Part shown: piece by piece, positions 1 to 12,339 of the stretch | Numbering within the stretch: the stretch's first letter is position 1 | Layout: every line of letters starts with the position of its first letter | NCBI RefSeq assembly: GCF_030272615.1 | Contig: NW_026729287.1 | Coordinates: 50,199 to 114,198, forward strand | Length of the DNA: 64,000 nucleotides | Direction: 5' to 3' | Source of the DNA: Cryptomeria japonica | Taxonomy: Eukaryota > Streptophyta > Pinopsida > Cupressales > Cupressaceae | Position numbers and translations under genes: made by a program | The notes under the pieces: model-generated | Databases searched by the model: none | The model's input: only the letters and a program-made list of their open reading frames with translations | Told to the model about the DNA's origin: nothing

Positions 1-1400
1 TCATTCATAGGTATACTTGGGTACTCCTATCCATACAAGATAGTTATTAGTCCAATTCAAGACAACATCTAAGCATACAGGTTAGGTATTTGTTCATTTG
101 TGATAGAATCCACATAATTGAGATATGACACATATCTTCTTTAAGCATGGGATAAGTATGGTCTCTTGCTAGACTATTATGACTCATTGGAACCATTTGA
201 GTCCTAAGTTGCATCCTTAAAGACTACACTTCCCATTGGAAGTGGAACGAGGTCATCATCCTTAGATTAAATAATCGTATATACAAGCTTGAAACCCACC
301 TCAAAATTCTATCTGTGGCCTCAGGGATTCAAGCGATCCTCCCTAATCCTCCTTAGTATGAATATCTTTTACTCTATTATTATGTTAATAATTGAACCCC
401 CTCACTCAATGATTATCTTGAGTAATTATTCACTATAATGCTTACCCCTCAAAAATCACATCTTTGATTGCCTGCGTACTAGGGACATAGTCCATCCCTA
501 AATTGCTTATATACATTTCTTTTAAATGGGATCAAGAACTATGTAGTTCTACCTTCTAACTAAATTCGATGTAAATTATATAGTTGGTATTCAACCCTTT
601 CTAAAGTCATTATCCTAGATGATTCCTTTGTGGTCACTACAAACGTTGGGAAGCTTATAAAGTAAAAAGGTTACATATTGGCCTCTTTTTTGTTTGCCTA
701 ATTCCACTAGGTCCTAATCCTATGATCAAGTCACCCTTATCCTATGTGTCAAAATAAAAAAAATAGTTAAATCCAACTAAAATCATTAATTTGAATACTC
801 ACATTAGGTTTATTAAAATTTATCAAATTAGGTTTTCAATCTATTTAGAATTTCCTATCCCTTGGATCTTAACTTCACAATGTCCCTTATTACTCACTAG
901 TGATTTATAGGGATGATTTCATAGATGTCGTTTTTCCAATTTTATTAGGTGATCAATGTAGTAGCTCAATCACAATGACATTACTCATAAGCACTAGCCA
1001 GAGACATTGTTTATATTAAAAGTTGCTAGTTTTCTAAGTTTCCTACTCTTGAATTATGTTAACTAACCAATATAAAACAAAGTGCTACTTATTCATTCAT
1101 CATGAAAATCAGTGATTCATTGAAAGGAAAAGAAAGCTAATACATAACCTTTTAATGAGATAATTACATCAAAAAGCTTCAATTATTCTATGCATAACTT
1201 ACTATTCTAATTAGTGCATCATTCATTGGAAAGTGAAACTAAAGAAGTGACAAGTGCTTAACATATATACTTGAATGTATCATTTGTCAACAACACAACA
1301 TTCAAGGTTCGCAATGAGTGGGAAGGAATGAGGTAGTGTTTCTTCTATTATTAGCGAGGATGGATAGGCAGATGCAGAAGAATTAGAAGATGAAGATAAG
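1..1400. other. Intergenic DNA, no gene recognised
   Basis: I see no convincing coding frame, splice structure, LTR pair or RNA gene here. The stretch recurs at 17455-18854 and 58743-60142 with few changes. Confidence 0.6.
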
Positions 1401-1419
1401 AAAGGTTGAATGACAACAA

Positions 1420-1818
1420 TTGTGGTTTAGTTCTTGGTCCTCTTTTCTGGTTACTGGCTATATATTTTCCCTTGGCCATCAATCCTCTATTTTGGTTTGG
1501 GATCTAGATTTTGTGAAACTCTGGTTCCTCTTCATTGGTGAGGAATTTTTGGTCATTTTTATGGTGCACCCAATGGAGGGGGGGCCTTTGATTTTAGATG
1601 GAGGATCTGAAGCAAGGAAGGAGTGGTCTATGATGTGGGTGGCCCTCCATGATCTTAGTGCTTTTCTTGTTGTTTTCTTCTTGGTCTTCCCCATGTTTCT
1701 TGGGTTGGAGATTCCCTTAGCAGTTGTTGTTGCTGAAGGGGGCCCTTTCACTGGGCTTTTTGTGGTGTGGCTTGGGGCCATTGCTTTGGAAGTGGGGGTT
1801 GCCCTCCTCCTTGACTAG
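1420..1818. other. Unrecognised open, GC-richer segment (copy A1)
   Basis: This island of about 400 bp is less AT-rich than its surroundings and is open on both strands (132 codons forward from a TTG, 100 codons reverse at 1479-1781). The forward translation is very hydrophobic and the reverse one is basic and Ser/Thr/Lys-rich, as expected when a T- and G-rich strand is read both ways. I recognise no domain. It recurs at 18874-19272 and 60162-60560. The few A3 changes include replacements in the forward frame, so I see no sign of purifying selection. It may be a fragment of a decayed element or gene. Confidence 0.3.
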
Positions 1819-1859
1819 GGTGAATTGTTTTCATGGAGGCTATGTTGTTTTGTCTCCTA

Positions 1860-2426
1860 CCTATAACCAATTTAAAAAGAAAAAAACATAACTATAGTTA
1901 AGTTATTAGAACAATACAATATCTAAAGATCTAATCTAAATAATGCAAGAACATACCCTAACTAACTATAATATGCATCATTTAAGATATGATAAATCTT
2001 AAGGTTAGGATTTGCATTGTGATTCAATTAATGTTAACGATGTTTGTAATCTATTAATTATATTTTTTAAGTATGTGGTTTATTAAAATTTTAGATCTAA
2101 TTAATTTAAAAAAATATATTTATATTTTTATTTAGTTATTTTTTAATTAAAAATATTTATTATATATTATAAAAAATATTAAATTATTATTTTTATTAAT
2201 ATTTTGATTTTTGTATATTTTAAATTTGCATTTAGTTTATTCTATTTTTATTTCTATTTTTTATTGAAGTTTAATTTATTTTTTTAATTGTTTATTTCTT
2301 TTTACAAAATTACAAATAATAATTAAAGGTTATTAAAGTTAATTTAATTTAGAATTATTTATCTTATTAAAATTATAATTTATTTTAGAACAGTTATATT
2401 TGAATTTTTCTTTTAATTTATATAAA
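1860..2426. other. AT-rich intergenic stretch
   Basis: Runs of A and T with no coding frame or recognisable element. The copies are at about 19314-19880 and 60602-61168. Confidence 0.6.
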
Positions 2427-2467
2427 TCAATTAATTTATCTCTCCATCTCTCTCTATCTCTCTATTT

Positions 2468-2512
<45 letters not shown>

Positions 2513-2808
2513 CTTTCCCACACTCTCTCTCTTTCATCTCTATCTCTCTAAATATTGGTCGCACACTCCTTGTTACTCCCCCCATCTATATCTCAATTTA
2601 TCTCTCAAACTTTCACACACACTCCTCGTTTCTCCCTCTCTATTTCTATCTCTATCTCCATCTCTGTCTCTCCTCCCTCTCTCTTCTCTGTATTTCCTCC
2701 TTTATCTCTTTCTTGATCCCTTTTTCTCTATCTTTCCATCCCTTCCTCTCCCTCTCTATCTATATCTTATTATCTCTATCTTTCTTTGTGAACTCATGTT
2801 TGGATCCC
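2427..2808 (+). repeat. CT-rich microsatellite region (copy A1)
   Basis: A polypyrimidine block of about 380 bp is built from TCTC, TCTA and CCCTCT motifs. It contains a pure (TC)n run of 38 bases at 2472-2509. In A2 the run is 34 bases (19926-19959), which accounts for a 4-bp shift between the copies. In A3 most of the block is missing. The Ser/Leu-rich reading frame here is only translated microsatellite. Confidence 0.9.
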
Positions 2809-4200
2809 TATAACTAGATATGTTAGGTTTATTTTTTAAAGAATGGATATAATAATTAAGTATATTTTTTAATAGAATTATTTCTATTTAAATTTTAATA
2901 TAATTTCATTTAAACTAAATGAAATCCTTATAATTCGTTTTATTATATATATTTTGAGATAAAAAATAATTATTAAAATTGATATGTTTCTTTAAAAAAA
3001 TAATTTATTTTCAATATTATAAATTATAAAAAATGAAAAAACTATTTAAAATAGATATTTTAGTTTTTAAAATACAAAGAAATCCAAAAAAAAACATTAA
3101 AAATCCATCATCCCTAAAAATTTGCTCCTATAACACCAAATTTCGTAAATAAATCATAATGTATATAAATAGTATTTATAATATATTAAATTTCAAAATA
3201 TAAAGCTTAACTTTACAAAAACCAAGTTTTTTTTTTAAGAAAAAATAATAATCACTTTTGATTGGTGCACTAATTGAATAAAGTGGAATAGTATTGCCTA
3301 CAACAATTACTAATAATATGTAATCTAAAATTAGTAGTTAATAATTAAATTTAAGATTAAATTTATTATTAAAATTATAATTATATATATTTTCTAATTA
3401 AATTACGAACATGTTCTTAAGAAAAATGTATGTTTTCACTATAGTTTTTATATTATATTATAATTGTTAATATTATTTTATTGAAGTGAGAGTTGTCGTT
3501 AATATTATAGAAATATAACTAAAAAATATAATTTTGAAATAACAATAGTTTAAAATTATATTAATTAAGAATTGCAACAAATATTTTAATTACAATATTA
3601 TGCAAGTGTAGGAGACAATTGTTATAATTATAATTCTATCATTTTTAATTAAATTAGCATTATATTTTTTAGAAAAATATATCATTCCTATAATATTAAT
3701 ATTTTTTATAATATAATTATTTATATTATTTTGTTGAAGAAAAAGTTATAGCTAGTCTATTAGGGTTATATGATTTTTCCTTTGTCTTCTAATTTTTGGC
3801 ATTTGTTTTGTGTCATACAACAAACAGTGCAAAACTTTTTAGGTTTAAAAATGGCCATGAGTAGCTCCATGCTAGTAGTTGCTACTTTGACATCTGGCAT
3901 GAATGGTTCCACCAAACAAGTAAGCACAAAGATTTGTTTCCTAAAGTTTTTTAAATGAGGTATGCCTTTAGATAATTTTAATCTAATATAGATACTCACA
4001 TACTATTCATAAAAGTAAAATAAAAGTAAGAGTTATAATTAATATTACATAAATATAATTAAAATAATATAATTTTATAATAACATTGATTGAAAATTAT
4101 AATAATTAAAAATCACTACAAATATTTTTATTACAATATTACTCACTGTTATATGGCACTTGTTTCAATATTCTTTTATGTTCTGAATATCTATTTTAAG
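2809..4200. other. AT-rich intergenic stretch upstream of the polygalacturonase gene
   Basis: Very AT-rich with many TAATTA-type runs. No gene is recognised apart from a short exon-like segment at 3851-3919. The A2 copy is intact (20263-21650). A3 lacks this stretch from about 2893 onward. Confidence 0.6.
3851..3919 (+). other. Exon-like segment: ATG frame ending at a GTAAGC donor
   Basis: An ATG opens 23 codons rich in Ser, Met and Thr (it begins MAMSSSM) and runs directly into GTAAGC, a good 5' splice-site consensus, at 3920. It lies in a short patch less AT-rich than its surroundings. This could be the first exon of a captured gene fragment or chance. I do not recognise the peptide and find no matching downstream exon. 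The A2 copy is 21301-21369, and A3 has lost it. Confidence 0.12.
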
Positions 4201-4223
4201 TAAATAAATATTGAACGGAGAAT

Positions 4224-4482
4224 AGGAAAAATCAAATGATTGCTATTGTTCGATTGCGTTTGCATTTCGATTTCTGTGGTAGTCCGTCATTTGATAGGGA
4301 AGCTGAAATAGGAAAAATCCAATGATCTGGTATTGTTCGATTGGGCTTCCATTTCGATTTCTGTGGTAGTCCATTATTTGATAGGTAAGCTGAAATAGGA
4401 AAAAGCAAATGATCTGGTATAGTTCAATTGGGTTTGCATTTCGATTTCTGCGGTAGTCTGTTATTTGATACGTGGTTTGCAT
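4224..4482. repeat. Three tandem 86-87 bp repeats in the polygalacturonase promoter (copy A1)
   Basis: Imperfect direct repeats begin with AGGAAAAA at 4224, 4310 and 4397. Each contains a variant of TTTCGATTTCTG followed by GGTAGTCYRTYATTTGATA. The block ends about 190 bp upstream of the putative TATA box and 290 bp upstream of the polygalacturonase ATG. The repetitive reading frame on the minus strand is only translated repeat. The A2 copy (21674-21932) has the same organisation. The whole block is deleted from A3 together with exon 1. Confidence 0.85.
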
Positions 4483-4669
4483 TTAAAGAATCTAAGACGA
4501 TGAATACACAAGCATTCCAAAGCCATTCATGTGCTGAAAGAGTGCTGTTACCACACACGGTAGACCTAACAAAGACTCACGACTTGTGATGTAAATCAAA
4601 CCAAGATCTAAGTTATCCCTTTCCTTGCAGGTAGCAACTTGGTAGTAATCAGAATAGTTCCTAATATAG

Positions 4670-4676
4670 TATAAAC
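4670..4676 (+). promoter_or_regulatory. Putative TATA box of polygalacturonase gene 1
   Basis: TATAAAC lies about 97 bp upstream of the ATG at 4773. The same AATATAGTATAAAC context is kept upstream of the diverged remnant gene at 16834-16840, where most of the leader between TATA and ATG is missing. Conservation between these two paralogues supports a promoter role. Confidence 0.5.
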
Positions 4677-4772
4677 GGGCATTATTTAACGCTCACTCAT
4701 CTCCTTCACTCATACCTTAGGTCTCTTTCCCTAATTCACATTTGACTGAATCTTAGTTAGGCTCTAATTCTA

Positions 4773-7599
4773 ATGAGATCAATGGCTCGACCAGGTCAAA
4801 ATCTTCATGTGAAAAATTTGGTCTTGGTGGCCTTATATTTGGTCATCATGGCAGTTGAAGCCCAGTTAATCACATCCAGTAACAGATATCTTAGGGCTTC
4901 TACAATATCTCTGGCCTCTACTCAGGGTAGTAATGGAAGAAGTTTTGGCGTACAAAATTATGGTGCAGTGGGTGATGGAGAGCACGACGATACTGAGGTC
5001 CTCTTATCATTTATCCTCTTGTTCCTAACATTAAGATCTTATTTACTGCCACTTTAACAGTTTCTATCTTGAGTAACAGAAAGTTTACATCTTATTATTA
5101 AGGACTCCAAAATCTTATGTCTTATTAAAATTCTAATGGTTTTCAGGCGTTTACTCGTGCATGGAATGATGCTTGTAAAGCGTCGTCTGCAACTTTGAAT
5201 GTGCCAGGTGGCAAGACTTTTCTGGTCAACAATCTAAAATTCCAGGGACCGTGTCAGCCTGGTTTCACATTTCAGGTGTAAAATTTGAACATAACCCTAA
5301 AGGATTCAAAACCAATGGATTTAATACATCTCATTTTGTCGAAAAATTGTATAGTTCTATGCTATTTGTATTTGTAGTAAGAATAGTAATCCTTCTTCAA
5401 AGTTTACCAAACTCTAGATTAATTCTATGTTTGATCCTCATTCTGTAATTTTGTGCAGTGATTCGAGAATATCGTAGTAACTCCTGACAATTTTTTAATT
5501 TTTATTTTACTAGGTCGATGGAACTATTGTTGCCCCAGAAAATCCGAGCAGCTGGAAGAGCACATATGTGTGGTTGTTGTTCGAGCATCTTCAACAATTT
5601 ACATTGACAGGGAAGGGCACTATTGACGGAAAAGGAAGTAATTGGTGGGGTAAACATAAAAGTAGACCAACGGTTAGTAACCATTTACACTGCTGAACTT
5701 CTCTTGTGTGTTTCTAGTTTCTGATACAGAATATATGTAAAATACTACCTAAACTAGAACCTTAATATATGTAAAATTTTACCTAAACCAGCCCAGTAAG
5801 GTTCTAGTTTGAATTTTCAAACAGAATTTGCAGATGAATGAGGAAAAATAAATAAAGCCTGTAAAAACGGAGTTATTTTTTTAATTAACTTACAATAAAG
5901 CAAGCAACAGCTGTTTTTCAATACACAGGAATAAAACAGAAAGCAGCGAGTATCTTCCATAAAGCATGAATAAAAATAGGTCCGTAAAGCATGGGAAAAA
6001 ACTACTTACATGCGCTAAAATTATAGATGCATATCATATGACTTTCTTTTTTCCACAGGCCATTCAATTCAATGATGTGAAAGGGAGTGCACTGAGTGGA
6101 CTGAAGGTGACAAACAGTCCTCAATTTCATGTCACATTGACAAATTGTGACAGTGTCCAGATCGTGGGTATTACCATTCAGGCACCAGAAAGCAGCCCAA
6201 ACACTGATGGAATTGATACGTTCCAATCCACAAACATAGTCATAAAAGATTCCACTATTGGAACAGGTAAAGGAATGAGGAAGTGGCAAATATTTTCATT
6301 TTCAGATTTTGTTTCAAATAAACTGTTTGAATTTCCAAGGGTGAATTGTCTTAGTGATAAATATTTTGGATCATAAATAGTTTGGATTATATTTCATGAT
6401 TCATCAGTAACATTCTTTGATTACCAAAGTACACTCTATGATACATCAATGATTTTATTTGATTACAAGTTAAAAAACTGATAAAAGAAAATGGATGCGA
6501 CTATTATAATTAAAAAAATTCATATCATAGATTAATTATGATCTCAGATTTTTTCTTTTATTCTTAAATATAATATTAAATAGCAGAGATTATATGTGAA
6601 TAGAGAAATATGAGTACATGGAAGTTTGATGACTGCAGGAGATGACTGTGTGGGGATAGGTGATGGGTCTTCAAATATTAACATCAATGATATCACATGC
6701 GGTCCAGGCCATGGAATAAGGTGATTAACGCTCTAAATAAACACAAATCCCTTAACAGCTAATAATAATTTATGTCTGTCTAAATATGTTAGGCATGAGA
6801 AATTCTTTATATTATTTGTATAATTTTGCAGCATTGGAAGTCTTGGAAGAGGAAACACGAAAGCAGATGTCCATTCGATTCACGTGAACGGCGCCAAGTT
6901 GACATCAACAACGAATGGATTAAGAATCAAGACATGGCCGGTATAATAATTATTTCAATAATCTCAAATTAAATCATTGCTGTTTTAAAAATAACATAAA
7001 AAAAAAAAACTTCTGTATGCTGAGGATAGATGAAATATAGAATTGCAATAAAGGAGAACTACAAGAATCATTGTTTATTTTTATTTTCATGGGATTTTCA
7101 ATAGGTTACACTATTTGAAATGTTCATTGACAAACTGTCTATGATATAACAGGGGGGTTCTGGCGTGGCAAGTGATATAACATATGACAATGTCCAGATG
7201 GAAGACGTAAGCAACCCAATAATAATTAACCAATTCTACTGCGACACAGGGGACACTGGGTCTGGTTGCAAGTCTCAGGTAGACATCTGATCTAAATCCT
7301 TAATTAAACTCAGTTTTTGCTTTCAATACAACTGAGATCTGATTCGGAGTTCACCTTTTCATTTGATGTAGGGTTCTGCTGTGAAAATCAGTAATGTAGA
7401 ATACAGTAATATCAGGGGCACATCAGCAACAGAAGACGGAATCACATTGTCGTGCAGCCAAAGCGGATCTTGCACGGGCATAAAAATGGAGAAAATAGAT
7501 TTGGTAACTGGCTCAGGGGCGCAAGCCTCTTGTAATGCCCAAAACGTACAGGGTGGAAATTCGATTCCTTCACGTTGTCTGGGCAACAATGGCCAATGA
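4773..7599 (+). CDS. Polygalacturonase (GH28 pectinase), gene 1, eight exons
   Basis: A secreted glycoside hydrolase family 28 enzyme predicted to cleave alpha-1,4-galacturonan in pectin. My splice model, all GT-AG, joins exons 4773-4997, 5147-5275, 5514-5672, 6059-6266, 6639-6720, 6832-6940, 7153-7278 and 7372-7599 into 421 codons plus TGA with no break. Residues about 14-30 are a hydrophobic signal peptide ending in VEA. The four GH28 catalytic motifs are present: NTDGID (219-224), GDDC (241-244), GHG with His265, and RIKT (299-302). NYGAVGDG marks the start of the mature beta-helix. The start could also be the second ATG, three codons on. The N-terminal layout resembles, from memory, Cupressaceae group-2 pollen allergens, but the long C-terminal extension of those proteins is absent. 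A putative TATA box and an 86-bp repeat block lie upstream. Confidence 0.93.
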
Positions 7600-8149
7600 T
7601 ATAACAGAGCTGTGAAGCTGTCTCTAATGCAGTAACCTCTTTCTTAATTCCCTGAAAAGTAATGTAGTCTTCAGAACAGTTAGCAATTAACAAGTTGGAT
7701 CTCCGCTGATGGAAAAAGCCATTGGCTTTAATATTTTTCTTGTCATTTCTTTTCCAAAGATAATGGGAACGGGAATGTACCTAAATTTTTTTAGTTAAAC
7801 TTAAATGTTCGAGTACACTCATTTGCATGGCAAATCTTAATTTAAAAATAATTAAATTTATTTCGCAATTTTTTCACATTATTAAAAAGTTCTCCTGAGA
7901 GAATTATTGATTGATATATAAAAACAAGACAACTTTTTTTTGGGAAGCATCCATTTGTTCTCAAAATTAAAAGAATTGGATTTAACAAATTCATGGTATG
8001 GGAAAGAAACTGTTTACTTGGGAAAAAATTTCTTGATTTGACTCATCAATCAAACTCTGTCGATTAGAAACATTCTTTGAAGGGTAGAAAGAAAGCTAAA
8101 TTGCCGCAAACAGTAAGAAATAACAAAACATAAAAAAACAAGTGACGGT
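7600..8149. other. Polygalacturonase 3' flank, no further gene
   Basis: AT-rich flank between the stop codon and the copia remnant. It presumably contains the 3' UTR. I did not identify a definite polyadenylation site. Confidence 0.5.
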
Positions 8150-8440
8150 TTATATTAATGCCCTTTGCCAAAGCAAAGTTGTCAGTGCTCTCTTTTTCAT
8201 TATACATTCATAAGAACAGAGTATTCCTGTCTTGTTCAAAAAATTTCATTGCATTCCCTTTCAAAACAAAGTTTTATCCAAGGCTATAGGAGAAGCTTCT
8301 AGAAAACGCACCAAAAAATGGACAATTCTAGGTTCATCGAAGAGTGTAAAAGAAGAAATAAATGTCTTGGTTGGAGTAGATGAACAAAATGCAGCAAGGG
8401 AAATTAAATGTGCATAGGTGGAAGTCCACATATGCCAACA
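8150..8440 (-). mobile_element. Probable 3' LTR of a Ty1/copia element (copy A1)
   Basis: Read on the minus strand, the sequence starting at 8440 begins TGTTGGCATATG, a typical copia LTR start. It follows directly after a purine-rich tract at 8441-8450 (AAGGGGGAT in minus orientation) that fits a polypurine tract. The RNase H end of pol lies just upstream in the element's direction. I could not fix the far LTR end, so 8150 is a guess. I found no matching 5' LTR. The A2 copy is about 25600-25890. Confidence 0.5.
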
Positions 8441-8453
8441 ATCCCCCTTAATC
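8441..8453 (-). other. Copia polypurine tract (copy A1)
   Basis: On the minus strand, a purine run (AAGGGGGAT) precedes the TGTTGG start of the LTR. This is the expected site for plus-strand DNA priming. The A2 copy is at 25891-25903. Confidence 0.5.
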
Positions 8454-11104
8454 TTCACTGTCGTATATATTCGCAATACCAATTTCTTCCCAACGATGCT
8501 CAAAAACATTCTTTGCAAGCGGCTTTGTGAAAATATCTTCTAGTTGTTCTTCTGACCTACAAAACCAAATATATATGTCAACATTGTTCATCAATTCCAG
8601 AATATAATGATATCTTGTATCAATATGCTTGCTTCGTTTATGATAGAGCTGATTTTTTGATAAAGAAATTGCTTAATTATTATGACAATAATTTTTTGTA
8701 GGTTCTTCTTGTGGATGCCTCAAATCTGAAAGTACTCTTCTCATCCATACTGCTCGACAAGCTTCTGATGTGGCTGCAACATATTCCGCTTCAGTTGACG
8801 AGAGTGTCACAATTGGTTGTTTCTTTGATGCTCAAGAGATAGCACCCGATCCTAGATGAAAGATATATCTTGAATTGCTTTTTCTATCATCCATGCTACC
8901 TCCCCAGTCACTATCCATATATCCAATCAATCTGTAATCATTGGAAGATGTATACAAAATTCCAAAGCTCTTTATTCCAGCTATATACCTTAAAACTCTT
9001 TTTCCAACTTTCCAACATGATTCCATTGGTTTGTCCATAAGAATCGAGAAATGAGACTAACCCCATACATGATATCTAGTCTTATGACGGTTAAATTCAT
9101 GGTGCTGCCAACTATTCTATTGAATAAGGTTGAATCAATACACAAACTTTTCTCATCGATGCTAAGTTTTAAACCCAATGCAACTGGTTTAGGGGTTGGT
9201 TTCACATTTGTCATCTTAAATCTCTTCAGTAAATCATTAGTATATCTCTATTTATATTGACATATAAAAATGCCTTGATCATTTTTACTTACCTCTATCC
9301 CAAGAAACTATCTCATGAGCCTCATCAAATTCTCTTTCCATGGCTGCCTTGAATGAGTTAATTGACATGTTACTTGTGAGTATCAAATCATCTACATGCA
9401 AACAACTATCAATATATCTCTTTCATCATTCACTTTGACATACAAAGTTGGTTCATTGCCACACTTGCTAAACCCATTGTTCACAAAATAAGAATCCATC
9501 ATACTGTACCAGCTCTAGGAGCTTGCTTCAAGCCATACAGTGTCTTTTTAAGTTTGTCCACTTTATGTTATCTCCCAAAACTTCATAATCGGGTGGTTGA
9601 TTTATATACACTTCTTCTTTCAAAAATGCCATTCAAGAATGTTGATTTAACGTCCATTTTGTAAACCTTCCAATTATTTTGAGCTGATATAGATAAGACC
9701 ATTCTAATGGCATCTGATCTTGCCACAGGTGCAAAAGTTTCAATGTAGTCTATGCTTGGCTGTTGTGTGAAGCCTTTAGCTAATAGCCTTGCCTTTTTTT
9801 TTTGTACTTTCCCATTAGCATTATACTTTGTGTTGTAAACCCATTTAACTTCAATCACTTCCTTTCCTTTAGGAAGCTCTACTAGATCCCAACTTTGATT
9901 CTTTTCTATTGACCAAATTTCTTTATTCGTGGTTGTAATATATTTGTCATCTTTAATGGCATCTTCGAAATAAATTGGATCATCTTGTGTTAAGAATGCA
10001 AAATTAGAGCGTAAATCATCATTTTTGGCCTCTTGTATTTCATCATATATCATTTCTTCTTTGAAGTGTTTATGGACCTTTATCTTAGTGATGCAAATGT
10101 TGGATTAGAAGACTCACTACTATTATTACTTGCTGGAGTAGTAGGAATTGGAATGGTATGTGCCCTTGTAGGTGTTGTAGGAACATTTGTTTGTGTAGAT
10201 GGATTCACAACTTGAGTTTCATTCTCTTGTGGAGCAGTAGCTGCAATTATAGTTGGTTTATCTATGCTTCCATCCCATGATTCTTCTTAAACTGTAGCAA
10301 CAAATTCAACATCATGGCTTATTATCAGCTTCTCTTTTATAGGATTGTATATCTTATATGCCTTGGATTGTTCAATGTATCCCACAAATATGCACTTCTC
10401 TCCTCTATCATATAGTTTCTTTCTAAACTCTTGAGGTATCAATAAGTATGCCACACACTTAAAAACTCTCATATGCTCTACATTATGGTTCCTTTTGCTC
10501 CAAGCTTCTTATGGTGTTTTATTTACCACTACTTTTGTTGGACATCTATTTAATATGTATACCAAACATGCAACTGATTCATCCCAATACTCATTTGGTA
10601 GATGTTTTTCTTTTACCATATTTCGTGTCATTTCCATAATTGTTATATTCTTTCTCTTCGCTATTCCATTTTTTTGAGTGTACCTTGTTGTAAATTATTT
10701 TCTTATGCCAATTTCTTTGCAAAAATTCTAAAAATCACTTGAGATGTATTCACCACCTTAATTACTTCTCAATGTTTTGATATAGTAACCGCTTTATTTT
10801 TCATATTTTGCATTGAACTCTTTAAAATTAGGAAATACATTTTATTTATATTTCAAAAAATAAACCCATACTTTCCTACTAAAATGGTCAATAAATGTCA
10901 AGAAATAAATTCTTCCACTTATGGATGGTGTTTGCATTGGTCACAAAGATCTAAATGCACTATCTCAAGTGGATGTTTTTCTCTATAAGACCCCTTAACT
11001 AGAAATTTGTTTCTATGTTTATTTTCCAATATGAAACTCTCACATGTTGTATTAAGTGGCTCTATTGGTGGCAATCCATATACCATTCCTTTCTTATATA
11101 ACAA
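8450..11104 (-). pseudogene. Degenerate Ty1/copia pol, 5'-truncated (copy A1)
   Basis: Read leftward, the pieces follow copia order. The GAG-pre-integrase and integrase start is at 11104-10919. The integrase C-terminal part is at 10472-10287 (RVFKCVAYLL, KCIFVGY). The reverse transcriptase start is at 10053-9583 (KWVYNTKYN, ETFAPVAR, and MDVKSTFLNG with its catalytic Asp). The RT end and RNase H run from 9214 to about 8450 (GYMDSDWGG, STEAEYVAA, DIFTKPL). The frame is broken by several frameshifts and stops, including one in the RNase H part near 8670. The 5' LTR and gag are missing, so the element is truncated near 11105. It cannot move on its own. The A2 copy differs by a 13-bp indel near 10040 and scattered changes. 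Confidence 0.85.
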
Positions 11105-12339
11105 TTGTAATCCTTTGAATAAGAGGAATATGATAGCTCTAAGATATCTATGATAGACACAAGAGGCCTATTAAAAACTTAATATACTTATGAAAGTCTT
11201 AAGAGATCCATGACAATCCCATGAGACCTATCATCATCAAAAGAGAATTATAGAAATCCATAACATTAGGGATTTATATAATCTCATTACATGACAAATA
11301 ATGATGGTACACATGTCAAAAATTGATTGGTCATAATTTTGTGATACAAACAGTCATATATACTTCATTTTTTTTAAAACTATTTGTGCCCTAACAACAC
11401 AACCTAGCTATGTTTTAGGTTTGACTACCATGGGAAACTAGGAATATTTAATTTTATAATCATTTACTCACTTTCATCATGGGTTATCATTAGTTTCATA
11501 TGAATTTTATAAACATTATATCGTATAAAAGTTTGAGTATAAGTGATTTCAATGAATTTTAAAAACTAGTCTTGCATGCCTCGTCAATGATTCATTTCTA
11601 GCAAACTTTAACTTCAATGAAGGCTTATTTTTTGAAAATTATTGGAGAGAAATTATTGGCATTACCATTTGTTTTAGATAGGAAAGGAGATGAGATAAAA
11701 TAAGTGCCCATTATATGATAGAAGGATTGATATCGAATGAAGATAGGAAAAGGTGTAAAAGAAAGATATAGAGAATAGTTAGTGATAAAAAAAATTGATT
11801 CTTGGGAACAAAAATAATATATAAAGGAGTACAAAGGAGATATGAGAGAAGAACTTTACAAAGAATGTGTTGGAAACCAATAATTCCAATAGGGTTGAGT
11901 GCCATACAATGCCATTCTACAATTCCTGAATTATTTTATAGTTTAGCTTGTTTCCATAAAACTCTCTAGCATGCTTTAGTGTATATAATGTAATAAAATA
12001 TATTTTTTAGTATTGTTTTCTATTTTTGGCATGGTGTAAACTCATTTGATTTATTTATGTCATGAAAAATAATGTATTGAATGACATTTTGATGCGCCTC
12101 TATTCTTCTTGTCTAATCGGTGTATGCAAAGAAAATTAATATTTCCTTTTTGTAAAATATGTGTATTAAAAAATTTGTCTTTTTTTATTTTCTAAGTATA
12201 AATCTACCAATATTATCTAGGATTGTATTTAAAAGTCCTCATTTGGCAGCAAATTAAGTGATTTTATTAAAATTTCATTATGCAAAAAACTAATTACGTA
12301 TTAAGAGCCAGTTGATTGGAATAACATATAGCCAATGAT
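11105..12339. other. AT-rich stretch, no gene recognised
   Basis: No convincing reading frame or element end. Short frames at 11625-11905 on the minus strand are low-complexity. A1 and A2 differ more here than anywhere to the left. Confidence 0.55.

Noticed and set aside
2400-2813. 137-codon Leu/Ser-rich frame
   Set aside because: It is translated CT microsatellite. It changes with repeat number between A1 and A2.
4243-4482. 79-codon minus-strand frame with internal repeats, or a CRISPR-like array
   Set aside because: It is only the 86-bp promoter repeat read as protein. The units are contiguous and there are no unique spacers, so it is not CRISPR.
6002-6289. Minus-strand frames overlapping polygalacturonase exon 4 and exon 8
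   Set aside because: Shadows of the real exons, which show catalytic motifs and splice sites on the plus strand.
8232-8417. 61-codon plus-strand frame
   Set aside because: It lies inside the probable copia LTR and has no domain or conserved context of its own.
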